Origin: Anaeromyxobacter diazotrophicus
GTDB lineage: Bacteria; Myxococcota; Myxococcia; Myxococcales; Anaeromyxobacteraceae
Assembly: GCF_013340205.1 (NCBI RefSeq)
Contig: NZ_BJTG01000014.1
Location: 1 to 64,000, forward strand
Length of the DNA: 64,000 nt
Direction: 5' to 3'
Part shown: positions 1 to 7,604 of the stretch, one piece after another
How positions within the stretch are numbered: position 1 is the stretch's first letter
How the letters are laid out: every line of letters starts with the position of its first letter
The notes under the pieces: generated by a model
What the model saw: the letters and a program-made list of their open reading frames with translations, nothing else
What the model was told of the DNA's origin: nothing
Database searches by the model: none
Program-made: the position numbers and the translations under genes

Positions 1-858
1 AAGACCAAGGTGGAGACGGAGCAGCTCGTCGCGTCGCTGCAGCCGCGACCGGCGCCGCGGGAGGGGCTGCGGCGGCTCCCGAGGCCGGAGCAGGCGCCGG
101 CTGCCCTCGCGAAGCCGATTGAGGCGGGCTGCGTCGAGGTCGACGGCGGCGGGGGACGAGCCCCCGCCCTACAGCCCGGGGCGACGTCGGTGGAGGCTCT
201 GACGCTCGAAGCGGCGGCTGCGCAGGAGTTCCGGCCAAGCGACCCGCCGCGACTCCCCGCCCCGCGCCGGGCCACGCTCGAGCCGCTCGGCGCCGACAGC
301 TACTCGATGCGGGTCACCGTGGACGCCGAGCTGAAGAAGGATCTCGACCAGCTGAAGTCGCTCCTCGCCCACAAGGTCCAGAACGGCGACCTCGGCGCGC
401 TCCTCCGCGAGGCGGTGAAGTGCGCGCTCGAGAAGCACGGCAAGCGCCGCGGAGCGGTGGAGCCCTCGCGGAAGCTCAAGAGCCCCGCGCCGGCTGAGAA
501 GGCGCCGCCGCTGGCCCCGGGCCAGCGCGAGCCCATCCCGGCCGCGGTGCGCCGCGAGGTCTGGAAGCGGGACGGCGGGCGCTGCGCCTGGTGCTCGCCG
601 GACGGCCACCGCTGCGGGAGCACCTGGATGCTGGAGCTCGATCACATCCAGCCGGTGGCGCTCGGCGGGCGCAGCACCGCCGACAACCTGAGACTGTGTT
701 GCCGCAGTCACAATTCGCTGCACGCGGAGCACGTCTTCGGGAGGGAGCGCATGAATCAGTTCCGGAAGGGCGCGGACCGGAGCGCTCCACCTACCGCCGC
801 CAGCGGAAGCACTTCTGGGGCGTGCGGCACTCGCGCTGAGGCCGCTGGCTCGACGTGA
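1..858 (+). CDS. HNH endonuclease, 5' end outside window (copy A)
   Basis: The reading frame is open from base 1, so the true start lies upstream; the first internal GTG is at 10. The C-terminal third carries an HNH nuclease domain: EVWKRDGGRCAWC, then CGSTW, LELDHIQPVALGG and CCRSHNSLHAEH, giving the paired Cys and the H-N-H residues. Before it is a helical segment (VTVDAELKKDLDQLKSLLAH) that matches the equivalent region of the complete paralogue at 27456-28562. The N-terminal DUF222-like helical domain seen in that paralogue would lie mostly outside the window. The linker contains a short inverted repeat (148-168) belonging to a dispersed repeat family. The family is probably a mobile or selfish nuclease; the substrate is unknown. 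Confidence 0.8.
   Translation, partial: KTKVETEQLVASLQPRPAPREGLRRLPRPEQAPAALAKPIEAGCVEVDGGGGRAPALQPGATSVEALTLEAAAAQEFRPSDPPRLPAPRRATLEPLGADSYSMRVTVDAELKKDLDQLKSLLAHKVQNGDLGALLREAVKCALEKHGKRRGAVEPSRKLKSPAPAEKAPPLAPGQREPIPAAVRREVWKRDGGRCAWCSPDGHRCGSTWMLELDHIQPVALGGRSTADNLRLCCRSHNSLHAEHVFGRERMNQFRKGADRSAPPTAASGSTSGACGTRAEAAGST
148..173 (+). repeat. Dispersed GC-rich palindrome inside the HNH gene
   Basis: An 8-bp perfect stem, GGCGGGGG (148-155) with CCCCCGCC (161-168), closes the loop ACGAG and is followed by CTACA. The same core recurs at 37131-37155, near 50001-50019 (inverted) and at 57325-57350. Here it is translated in frame as part of the low-complexity linker of the nuclease. Confidence 0.6.
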
Positions 859-865
859 ACGCTGG

Positions 866-1064
866 GGCAGTGCGGCACCGGATCGTGAGCCGATCTTGCG
901 GCCGGCGCCGCGGCCGGGGGGCGGCGCCTCGCCGGTACCGGTCGCCGGATGGTGCCCTGCCTCGACGAGGCAGCGGCCGCGGAACGGCCACGCACCTCTC
1001 TGCTGGCTTTGACGTGCCGGGGAAGACTTGTGGCCAATCATGAGGCCAGGGGAGAGGGGCCGCT
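866..1064 (+). ncRNA. Structured RNA candidate in the HNH 3' flank (copy A)
   Basis: This segment begins 8 nt after the HNH stop codon and is nearly identical to the flank of the second HNH gene (28570-28766). The first domain is closed by GGCAG-(UGC bulge)-GGCACC (866-879) pairing with GGUGCC-CUGCC (951-961). It encloses hairpins GAUCG/CGAUC (881-895), CGGCC/GGCCG (899-916), GCGG/UCGC (921-932) and CCGG/CCGG (938-948). A second domain may be closed by AGCGGCC (972-978) with GGCCGCU (1058-1064), stacked on CCUCUC (995-1000) with GAGAGG (1052-1057). A 5-nt indel between the copies breaks any shared reading frame, so the conservation is not protein coding. Structure is inferred by eye, and the second domain is less certain. 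Confidence 0.55.
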
Positions 1065-1088
1065 CCAGGCCGTCCGGCCGCCGGCGTG

Positions 1089-1116
1089 CGAGGGGCACGA
1101 CGCGTCTTGCCCCTCG
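1089..1116 (-). terminator. Hairpin downstream of the membrane protein gene
   Basis: A perfect 9-bp stem, CGAGGGGCA (1089-1097) with TGCCCCTCG (1108-1116), has GACGCGTC in its loop and lies 12 nt past the stop of the minus-strand gene at 1128-2840. There is no U-run, so it may be a processing or Rho-assisted end rather than a canonical intrinsic terminator. Confidence 0.45.
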
Positions 1117-1127
1117 AGCCTGGAGCC

Positions 1128-2840
1128 TCACCGCGCCGCCTTCGGCCTCCACAGCTCCGCCATCCCGCGCGGCTGCGAGACGTAGACGCGCTCGTAGTCG
1201 CGCGCCAGCTCCGCCAGCACCGCCCCGCCGCACGCGTCCTGCGCGCTCTTCTCCGTCGCACCCCACACCAGCACCGCGTCGATCCGGCCGACGAGCCGGG
1301 TGTAGGCCCACAGCTCGACGCAGGGCGGCTCGTCCTCCAGCCCGAACGGCCGGGTGTTGAGGTACGTGAACGGGTTCGTCTCGTCCTTCCAGCGCAGGGG
1401 CGTGTGGGTGGTCTTGGCCTGGCTGTTGTCGAGGTCCACGCCGCGGCGGTCGGAGGCGATCCAGCCGTTCACGTGCTGGAACACCTGGACGCGGTAGGAG
1501 AGCAGCTTCTTGCCGTCGATGGCCCCGCCCTCGCGCGGCCCGAAGGGCGCGAAGGTGAGCGGCAGGATGGTGCTGCCCTCCGGCACGTGCGTCGCCACCG
1601 ACTCGTACTCGGCCAGGTAGCCGTCGAGCTGCTGGTACTTCGCCAGCCGGAAGCCGGTGGCGGCGAGGAAGAGCACGGCCAGCGCCAGCGCGGCGCGCCG
1701 CACCGTGACGAGCGGGGCGCTCGACCACCCGAGCCAGAGCAGCGCCGCGAAGAACGGGTAGAGCGCGAGGCGGTCGGTGAGCTGGGCGCCGTCGGCCACC
1801 GAGTCGGGGGTGAGGAAGTAGAGGGCGGTGGCGAGCGCGGCGGCGGCGAGCCAGCCGTCCACCGGCCGCAGGGCGCGCCGGGCGCGGGCCCGCAGCGCGA
1901 GCAGCACCGCCGCCGCGACCGCCAGCGCCACCGGGAAGGTGAGGAACAGCTCGCGCCGGTCGAAGGAGACGAGGGCGTAGAGGCTCGCGAGGTGCTTGGC
2001 GTAGTCGAAGAGCGACGGACGGTAGGCGTAGGGCTTCGGCTGGTGGACGAGGAAGAACGCGAGGAGCGCGATGGCGGGCAGCGCCCAGGCGTAGGTCGCG
2101 ATCGCCCGGCTGAGGTAGCCGCGCACCACCACCGACCGCCGCCGGACGTGGCGGCGGGCGCGCCAGAGCGCGAGCCCGCCGCGCCAGGCGAGGACCGCCG
2201 TGATGGCCGCGAAGGCGGCCGCGGTCGAGACCGAGTGCGCGGCGAACAGGGCGACGGTGAGGGCCGAGAAGGCGAGCCCGCTCCGCGCCGTGAACCGCCC
2301 GCGCCGGCGGTACCAGCACCCGACGGCCGCGAAGAAGAGGACCAGGCTGTAGCTGAAGTTCCAGAACCCCATGTGGAAGGGGTAGCTGTGGAGGAAAGGG
2401 AAGATGGCGAGCGCCGCCCAGCGGCCGCGGGCGGTGCGCGGCAGGGCGTAGCGGAAGGCGAGCGGCAGGAGGAGCAGGTAGCCGGAGAGGACCAGCTTCT
2501 CAGCCACCCGCGGCGAGACGAGCTGCACCAGGCCCGCGAAGAGGAGCTGGGTGAGCCAGTTCGGCTGCGGGCCGTAGTTCGGCAGGTAGTGGTGCTGGAG
2601 GAGCGCGGAGTGCGGGAGGCGCAGGAGGCCCAGGACGCTCTCGACGTGGTTCGCGCCGTCCTGCGTCGGGACGTGCGGCACGAGCCAGAGGGGCGCGAGC
2701 CCGAGCGCCAGCAGCCCGACGAAGATCGCCGCCGGCGCGTGGCCGGACGCCGCCGCGCGGGCGCGCGCGGCGGGCGCCTCGCGCGGCCAGACCGGCGCGG
2801 AGAGCCCGGCCGGCGCCGCCGCCTGCTCCACCGGCCTCAC
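1128..2840 (-). CDS. Polytopic membrane protein, GT-C glycosyltransferase-like
   Basis: About 570 residues. After a short cytoplasmic N-terminus there are roughly ten hydrophobic segments (for example IFVGLLALGLAPLWLV and LVLSGYLLLLPLAFRYAL), with early extracytoplasmic loops containing VPTQDGANHVES. A soluble tail of about 150-180 residues follows the last membrane span. The architecture resembles GT-C-fold lipid-linked sugar transferases (Asp in the first loop), but no specific family signature is recognised. The start is taken as the GTG at 2840, which overlaps the stop of the GtrA-like gene (GTGA), so the two are translationally coupled. Pairing with a GtrA flippase supports a role in cell-surface glycan modification; this is inference. 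Confidence 0.65.
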   Translation of the reverse strand: MRPVEQAAAPAGLSAPVWPREAPAARARAAASGHAPAAIFVGLLALGLAPLWLVPHVPTQDGANHVESVLGLLRLPHSALLQHHYLPNYGPQPNWLTQLLFAGLVQLVSPRVAEKLVLSGYLLLLPLAFRYALPRTARGRWAALAIFPFLHSYPFHMGFWNFSYSLVLFFAAVGCWYRRRGRFTARSGLAFSALTVALFAAHSVSTAAAFAAITAVLAWRGGLALWRARRHVRRRSVVVRGYLSRAIATYAWALPAIALLAFFLVHQPKPYAYRPSLFDYAKHLASLYALVSFDRRELFLTFPVALAVAAAVLLALRARARRALRPVDGWLAAAALATALYFLTPDSVADGAQLTDRLALYPFFAALLWLGWSSAPLVTVRRAALALAVLFLAATGFRLAKYQQLDGYLAEYESVATHVPEGSTILPLTFAPFGPREGGAIDGKKLLSYRVQVFQHVNGWIASDRRGVDLDNSQAKTTHTPLRWKDETNPFTYLNTRPFGLEDEPPCVELWAYTRLVGRIDAVLVWGATEKSAQDACGGAVLAELARDYERVYVSQPRGMAELWRPKAAR

Positions 2841-3364
2841 GCCGCCCCCTCCCCGGCCCGCGCCCCTGCCTGGCGCCAGGTGAAGCGCAGGTTCCCGGTG
2901 AAGTTCCACAAGGTGGCGAGGGCGATCCCGGCGAGCTGCGCCAGGTAGCGGAGCGGCCCCAGCGACTCGCGCCCGAGCGCCTTGAGGAGGAGCACCCGCA
3001 GGAGCACGAACGTGCCGAGCTGGAGCGCGAGCCCGACCAGGCTCACGGCGTTGTAGCGGAGCACCCGCCCCGCCCGCCCCGCCGACGCCCCCGCGTTGCG
3101 ATCACGATAGGTGAAGGCGTCGTTGAGCGCGAAGTTCCACAGGATGCTCAGCTCGATCGCCAGGGCCGAGGCGACCACCTCGCGCACGCGCAGCGCCCCG
3201 GCGAGGAGCGCCAGCGCGCCCAGGTTCACGGCCACGCCCGACGCGCCCACCGCGACGAAGCGCGCGAACCGCGCCCGCGTCGAGAGCGTCCCCTGCCCCG
3301 GCGCGGCGGCCGCGACCCACGGCCCTCCGCCACCGCCCCCGCCCCCCGGCACAGTCCCCCGCAT
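2837..3364 (-). CDS. GtrA-like membrane protein
   Basis: About 175 residues with four hydrophobic helices and the family hallmarks [18 protein letters not shown] in the first helix, [14 protein letters not shown] between helices 2 and 3, and [12 protein letters not shown] at the end. GtrA proteins are thought to flip undecaprenyl-linked sugars or otherwise help surface polysaccharide modification. The start is uncertain. The ATG at 3364 has GGGGAGG about 11 nt upstream; an in-frame GTG at 3391 would add nine residues. A glycine run follows the start. The gene overlaps the downstream membrane protein by 4 nt and forms a two-gene operon with it. Confidence 0.8.
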   Translation of the reverse strand: MRGTVPGGGGGGGGPWVAAAAPGQGTLSTRARFARFVAVGASGVAVNLGALALLAGALRVREVVASALAIELSILWNFALNDAFTYRDRNAGASAGRAGRVLRYNAVSLVGLALQLGTFVLLRVLLLKALGRESLGPLRYLAQLAGIALATLWNFTGNLRFTWRQAGARAGEGAA

Positions 3365-3490
3365 TCCGCCATCCGCCTCCCCGGGTTTCACCCCGCAGAG
3401 ACAAAGCTGCGCCGTGTCAGCCCGCGCGGGACGTGCCCCGAGGGGTTCGGGGCGCCGGGGGACTCCGAAGCAAGCCGCGCGGTCCGAGCG

Positions 3491-3724
3491 CTAGCTCGGG
3501 GCCGCGGCGCGGACGAGGACGCGGGCGAGGAGCTCGTCCTCGAGCCAGCGGTGCACCGCCGGGGTCCTCACCCGGTAGCGGTCCACGAGCGACCGCCAGC
3601 AGCGCTGGCACAGCGGGTGATCGGTGCTGGCGTGGCGCCCGCGGCGCGCGCGCACGCGGTAGGTCGCGCGCCGGCTGCAGCTACACCGGTGCTTCGAGGC
3701 TCGAAGCGCTGCGCTCGCGGACAT
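3491..3724 (-). CDS. Small Cys-containing hypothetical protein
   Basis: 77 residues. The start is well supported: GGAGGT lies 5 nt upstream of the ATG at 3724. The sequence has a CSC pair near residue 15 and a CQRC pair near residue 40 ([17 protein letters not shown]), spaced as in a small treble-clef or zinc-ribbon fold, then an amphipathic Leu/Val-rich C-terminal helix ending in AAPS. It is strongly basic in its first half. I do not recognise the family; metal binding is inferred only from the paired cysteines. It lies alone, divergent from the chemoreceptor gene. Confidence 0.55.
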   Translation of the reverse strand: MSASAALRASKHRCSCSRRATYRVRARRGRHASTDHPLCQRCWRSLVDRYRVRTPAVHRWLEDELLARVLVRAAAPS

Positions 3725-4089
3725 GGGCCACCTCCAGGACGACCCCCCTCTCTTCAAGGAGTGGTCAGCTCGACGAGCGGAGGCACGTCGTGGGATCGGG
3801 GGATGTGGGGTCCGCGCTGCCGTCGGACGCCCCTGTCCGTGCGCCCGGCCGAGGGCTCGCCGGTTTTCTCCCGGGGCTCGCGGCCTGCGCCCGTCGAAGC
3901 CGTCGCGCGGTGACTGGCTCGGAGCCATGCCACCGCGCCAGCGCGTGCGCGGGGGGTCCACACCCAGGGTCACGCACACCCGGAGGTCGATGCAGCCATA
4001 CGCCAGAGATCACTGGGCCGCCGGACGTTGCCGGGTGGTGTGGAGCATGCACCTCGCGCCATGCGGCGTCCCACATCCGAGGGCCCACC
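3725..4089. other. Intergenic region between divergent genes
   Basis: 365 bp between the small Cys protein (leftward) and the chemoreceptor (rightward), so promoters for both should lie here. I see no clear promoter pair and no convincing gene. Short open frames here have poor composition and no ribosome binding site. Confidence 0.5.
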
Positions 4090-6162
4090 ATGCACGATAG
4101 GACTACCATCCGCGTCCGGCTCTTCGTGCTGGCGGCGCTCGTGGCTGTCGGCCTGAGTACCGTGGGCGGGATCGCGGTGCTCCAGGGACTCGGGGCGGAG
4201 GCCGCGATGGCCGCGGTCACCGGCCGCGACCTCGACCTGCTGGTCGACCTGCAGACGCTCTATGGAAACGGGCTTCAGAGCGGGCAGGCCACTCGGAACG
4301 TGATGCTCGCCGGCGGAGCCGACGAGAAGGGCAAGTCCAACTTCCGTGATGCGGACGCGGGCTTCGTGGCCGCGCTGGAGCGGGCGCGCCGTACGGCGCC
4401 GGCGGCGATGCAGGACCGGCTCGCCCGCGTGGCCGATCTCTGGGCGCGCGACGACGCCCTCAAGCACGAGGTGATGGATCTCGCCGCGGGCGGGCGCAGG
4501 GACGAGGCGGTCGACCTGCTCCGGAAGAAGGAGACCCCCGTCTGGAGGGACGCGCGCGCCATCATCCTCGAGCTGTGCGGCGACCAGCGGGCGAGCTTCA
4601 CGGCGACGCGCCAGCGCGCGCTCGGCGACCTCCACCGCGGGCGGTGGATGTTGCTGGCCACCTTCGGCGCGGCGCTGCTCGCCTCGCTCCTCCTGGCGAC
4701 CCTGATCATTCGCGGCGTCCAGCGCGTGCTCGACGCGATGATCTCGCAGGCGCGTTTGCTGTGCGATGCCGTCCGGCGGGGAGCGCTCGAAGTCCGAGCC
4801 GATCTGGCGGCGGTGAGCGCCGAGTTCCGCCCCGTGCTCGTCGGGATGAACGCGACGATCGAGGCCTTCACGGCGCCGCTCCAGGTGACCGCGGAGCACG
4901 TCCACCAGATCGCGAACGGGGAGAGCCCGTCCCGCATCACGACCGAGTACCAGGGGGACTTCAACCGCATCAAGCAGAGCCTCAACCAGCTCATCGACGT
5001 GGTGGAGTCGCGGGGCGAAGACCTGCGGCGGCTCCTGGACGCTGCGAAGGTCGGGCGGCTCGACGCACGCGTCGACGAGCGCAAGTACCTCGGCAACAAC
5101 GCCGCGCTGATGAGGAGCTTGAACGAGCTCCTCGACGCCATCGCACAGCCGGTGAGCGAGGTCCGGGGCATGGCGGAGCGGCTCGCCGACCGCGACCTCG
5201 GCGCCAGGATGACCGGCCAGTACGCCGGCGAGTTCGGCCGGATGAAGGATGCGCTCAACGCCACGGGCGAGGGCCTGCAACGGGCGATGAGCCAGGTCTC
5301 GCGCTCGGTCGCCCAGGTCTCGTCGGCCGCTGGCCAGATCGCCTCGTCGAGTCAGGCGGTCGCGAGCGGCGCGTCCGAGCAGGCCAGCTCGCTCGAGGAG
5401 ACGGCGTCGAGCCTGGAGTCTCTGGCAGGCATGACCGGGCACGCTGCGGACAACGCCCAGCAGGCCGCAGCCCTCGCGGCCGCGGCCAAGGGAGCGGCGA
5501 CCGAGGGAAGCACCGCCATGGAGCGGATGACTCAGGACATGGCCAAGATCAAGGCCTCCGCCGAGGGCACATCCCAGATCATCAAGGACATCAACGAGAT
5601 CGCCTTCCAGACCAACCTGCTCGCGCTGAATGCGGCGGTGGAGGCCGCGCGGGCCGGGGAGGCGGGCCGTGGCTTCGCGGTCGTGGCCGAGGAGGTGCGT
5701 TCACTCGCCACGCGCTCGAAGGAGGCGGCCAGCAAGACGGAGGAGCTCATCCGGCAGTCGGTGACCGTCGCCGGCGAGGGCACCGCCACCGCGAGCCAGG
5801 TCGGCGTCAAGCTCTCCCAGATCGTGGTCTCCGTCACGAAGGTGAGCGAGATCGTCGCCGAGATCTCAGCTGCGGCGAAGGAGCAAGCAGCAGGGATCGA
5901 GCAGGTCAACCAGGCCATGGCTCAGGTGAACACGGTCACCCAGCAGAACGCGGCCAGCTCCGAGGAGTCGTCCTCGGCCGCGGTCGAGCTGAACGGCCAG
6001 GCGGAGGACCTCTCGAAGCTGGTCGGCACCTTCCGGCTGGGGGGCGAGGCGCAGCCCGAGGGCGTCGCGCCGGCGGGAGGTGCGCCCGCCGCGGCGCCCT
6101 GGTCGCCCGTCGCGGAGACGACCGCGCGAACGCATGGGCGCCCCAGCGCCACCCGCGGCTGA
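4090..6162 (+). CDS. Methyl-accepting chemotaxis protein
   Basis: 690 residues. Membrane spans are at about residues 10-31 ([19 protein letters not shown]) and 184-205 ([20 protein letters not shown]). The periplasmic region between them of about 150 residues is helical, 4HB-like. After the second span come two or three HAMP-like repeats ([38 protein letters not shown]), then the long coiled coil whose tip carries the signalling signature [20 protein letters not shown] and [16 protein letters not shown] near residues 500-540. It should feed CheA/CheW. Gln/Glu-rich helices supply likely methylation sites. No che genes are adjacent, so it is an orphan receptor. The start ATG follows CCGAGGG. 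Confidence 0.93.
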   Translation: MHDRTTIRVRLFVLAALVAVGLSTVGGIAVLQGLGAEAAMAAVTGRDLDLLVDLQTLYGNGLQSGQATRNVMLAGGADEKGKSNFRDADAGFVAALERARRTAPAAMQDRLARVADLWARDDALKHEVMDLAAGGRRDEAVDLLRKKETPVWRDARAIILELCGDQRASFTATRQRALGDLHRGRWMLLATFGAALLASLLLATLIIRGVQRVLDAMISQARLLCDAVRRGALEVRADLAAVSAEFRPVLVGMNATIEAFTAPLQVTAEHVHQIANGESPSRITTEYQGDFNRIKQSLNQLIDVVESRGEDLRRLLDAAKVGRLDARVDERKYLGNNAALMRSLNELLDAIAQPVSEVRGMAERLADRDLGARMTGQYAGEFGRMKDALNATGEGLQRAMSQVSRSVAQVSSAAGQIASSSQAVASGASEQASSLEETASSLESLAGMTGHAADNAQQAAALAAAAKGAATEGSTAMERMTQDMAKIKASAEGTSQIIKDINEIAFQTNLLALNAAVEAARAGEAGRGFAVVAEEVRSLATRSKEAASKTEELIRQSVTVAGEGTATASQVGVKLSQIVVSVTKVSEIVAEISAAAKEQAAGIEQVNQAMAQVNTVTQQNAASSEESSSAAVELNGQAEDLSKLVGTFRLGGEAQPEGVAPAGGAPAAAPWSPVAETTARTHGRPSATRG

Positions 6163-6185
6163 CTCGCCGGCGATGGCTCGTGAAT

Positions 6186-6208
6186 GCCGCCGCACCCGCG
6201 AGGGCGGC
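6186..6208. terminator. Hairpin between the chemoreceptor gene and tRNA-Cys
   Basis: GCCGCC (6186-6191) pairs with GGCGGC (6203-6208). It lies between convergent transcription units and could serve either; no U-run is present on either strand. Confidence 0.35.
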
Positions 6209-6234
6209 GAACTGAGCTAAGCTGGCGGGATTGT

Positions 6235-6309
6235 TGGAGGCACCGGGCGGATTCGAACCGCCGAATACGGGTTTTGCAGACCCGGGCCTTACCACTTGGC
6301 GACGGTGCC
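6235..6309 (-). tRNA. tRNA-Cys (anticodon GCA)
   Basis: On the minus strand the acceptor GGCACC (6304-6309) pairs with GGTGCC (6239-6244), followed by the discriminator T and an encoded CCA (6235-6237). The anticodon stem CGGGT/ACCCG holds CTGCAAA (anticodon GCA), and the T arm has GGCGG-TTCGAAT-CCGCC. The D-arm contains GGTAAGG. It overlaps the 3' end of the upstream same-strand gene by 21 nt. Confidence 0.96.
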
Positions 6310-6993
6310 ATCACGCTGCAAGGGAGCCCTTGTAGCGGACCCCTGCCGCGCCGTCAACGCGCGGGACGGCGCCCGGACCTCCGCCCGCGCGACCGCGACC
6401 CCGCGCTCGCGCAGCGCCGCGACGAGGCGGGGGAGCTCGGCCTCGGCGGCGGGGCGGAGGCCGGCGCGGACGTCGAGGAGCACCTCGACGCCGCGCGCGG
6501 CGCGCACCAGCGTCACCCGCACCTCGCGCCCCATCGACAGCTCGAGGGAGGGGCGTTCGCCTCGCCGGGCGGCGAGCGCCAGCGCCTCGAGCGCGGCCGG
6601 CGGCCAGAGGGGGCCGGCGCGGGCGCCCTCCGGAGCGCGCGGCTCGGCGGCACCGGGCGCGGGCGCCTCGGGCGAGCGCGGCGCCGCGGCGCCTCCGTCG
6701 GGCTCGGCGCTCGACCGCCGCTCGCCGAGCGCCTGGTGGCCCTCCTCGGCGCCGCGCCGCCGCTTGCCGAGCGCCGCCTGGCCCGCGTCGGCGGCGGAGC
6801 GCGCCAGCGCTCCCGCTTCCTCCAGACCCGCGCCTGGGCCCGCCGTCGCCCCCGGCCGCGCGCGCCGCGGCGCCGTGCGGGCGCGCGCCAGCGCCGCCGC
6901 GAACGCGCCCGGCGGAGGGGACCGCGCCGCCGCCCCGCTCCGGGCGGCGCCGGGCGCGACCCCGCCGGCCCTCGCGCCGCTGACGCCGCTCAC
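6289..6993 (-). CDS. FliK/YscP (SctP)-like C-terminal domain protein
   Basis: 234 residues. The first ~150 are Ala/Pro/Arg/Gly-rich and probably disordered. The last ~80 (LELSMGREVRVTLVRA, VEVLLDVRAGLRPAAEAELP, LVAALRERGVAVARAEVR) have the beta-alpha pattern of the C-terminal domain of hook- or needle-length control proteins. The GTG start at 6993 overlaps the stop of the preceding FliJ/YscO-like gene (GTGA). The TAA stop is inside the D-arm of tRNA-Cys, so the end of the gene and the tRNA overlap. No other secretion genes are nearby. Assignment is tentative; it could be an unrelated Ala-rich protein. Confidence 0.5.
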   Translation of the reverse strand: MSGVSGARAGGVAPGAARSGAAARSPPPGAFAAALARARTAPRRARPGATAGPGAGLEEAGALARSAADAGQAALGKRRRGAEEGHQALGERRSSAEPDGGAAAPRSPEAPAPGAAEPRAPEGARAGPLWPPAALEALALAARRGERPSLELSMGREVRVTLVRAARGVEVLLDVRAGLRPAAEAELPRLVAALRERGVAVARAEVRAPSRALTARQGSATRAPLQRDGTVAKW

Positions 6994-7358
6994 GCCAGCT
7001 CCTCCGGCGCGAGCCGCACCGGGCTGGAACCCCGCGCCCCCAGGCGCACACGCCGCGCGTCGGCCTCCCGCCGCAGCGCGCCATGGCGCCGCTCGAGCTC
7101 CACGGCCTCCACCTCGGCGCGGCGGGCGGTGAGCTCATGGGCGTCTGCGGCGTCGAGGAGCCCGACCGCGAACGCCTCCTGCCCCGCGAGGCGCGCCTGC
7201 TCACCTCGCTCCCGCCGATCGGCCGCGCGGGACCGCGCGACCCGCGCCCGCTCGCGGGCGGCGCGCAGGCCGGCGGCCGCGTGCGCAGCCTCGTCCTCCA
7301 GCCGCTGCCACGCCGCCAGCTCGCCGCCCCGCTCCCGCGCGCCCGGTGTCCTCGTCAT
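6990..7358 (-). CDS. FliJ/YscO (SctO)-like coiled-coil protein
   Basis: 122 residues, almost entirely charged helix: AAWQRLEDEAAHAAAGLRAA, then AVEAVELERRHGALRREADA, with Arg/Glu/Ala heptads and no membrane span or cysteine. This is the look of FliJ/YscO stalk proteins that bind the export ATPase. GGGAGG lies upstream of the ATG at 7358. It is followed, with a 4-nt overlap, by the FliK/YscP-like gene, which matches the O-P gene order of type III clusters. The export ATPase that should precede it is absent; the next upstream gene is divergent. Identity rests on shape and order only. Confidence 0.5.
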   Translation of the reverse strand: MTRTPGARERGGELAAWQRLEDEAAHAAAGLRAARERARVARSRAADRRERGEQARLAGQEAFAVGLLDAADAHELTARRAEVEAVELERRHGALRREADARRVRLGARGSSPVRLAPEELA

Positions 7359-7531
7359 GGAGGCCTCCCGCGCGACGCGTTCTGCAGCGGCGGTGCCAGG
7401 CGCAAACCCGCGCCCGCCATCCGCCGCGCCGGCCGGGCCCGCCCGCGCCGTGGACCGCCCGGCCGCCCGGCGACCGGGCGCCGCGCCCAGTGGACCCCCG
7501 CCGTACGCTCCCCGCCCCCGCCGCCATCCCA

Positions 7532-7568
7532 CAGGCAGCCTTGGCGCCCCCTGGGAACGCTCCAACCT
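7532..7568 (+). promoter_or_regulatory. Upstream element shared by the tandem lipoprotein genes (copy 1)
   Basis: The block CAGGC-(n)-TTGGCGCCCCCTGGG then CGCTCCAACC ends about 37 nt before the ATG at 7605. A closely similar block precedes the second lipoprotein gene (9260-9296). It is probably a common control site or the remnant of the duplication. Confidence 0.4.
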
Positions 7569-7604
7569 TGTGTGCGCGCCCCCCGCGGCGCGGGGGAGAG
7601 GCCC

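Noticed and set aside
855-1043. Small protein encoded after HNH copy A
   Set aside because: The same frame is disrupted in copy B by a 5-nt indel, while stems are kept, so the conservation fits RNA rather than protein.
3723-4100. Plus-strand open frame before the chemoreceptor
   Set aside because: No ribosome binding site, poor composition, and overlap with the better supported minus-strand small gene start.
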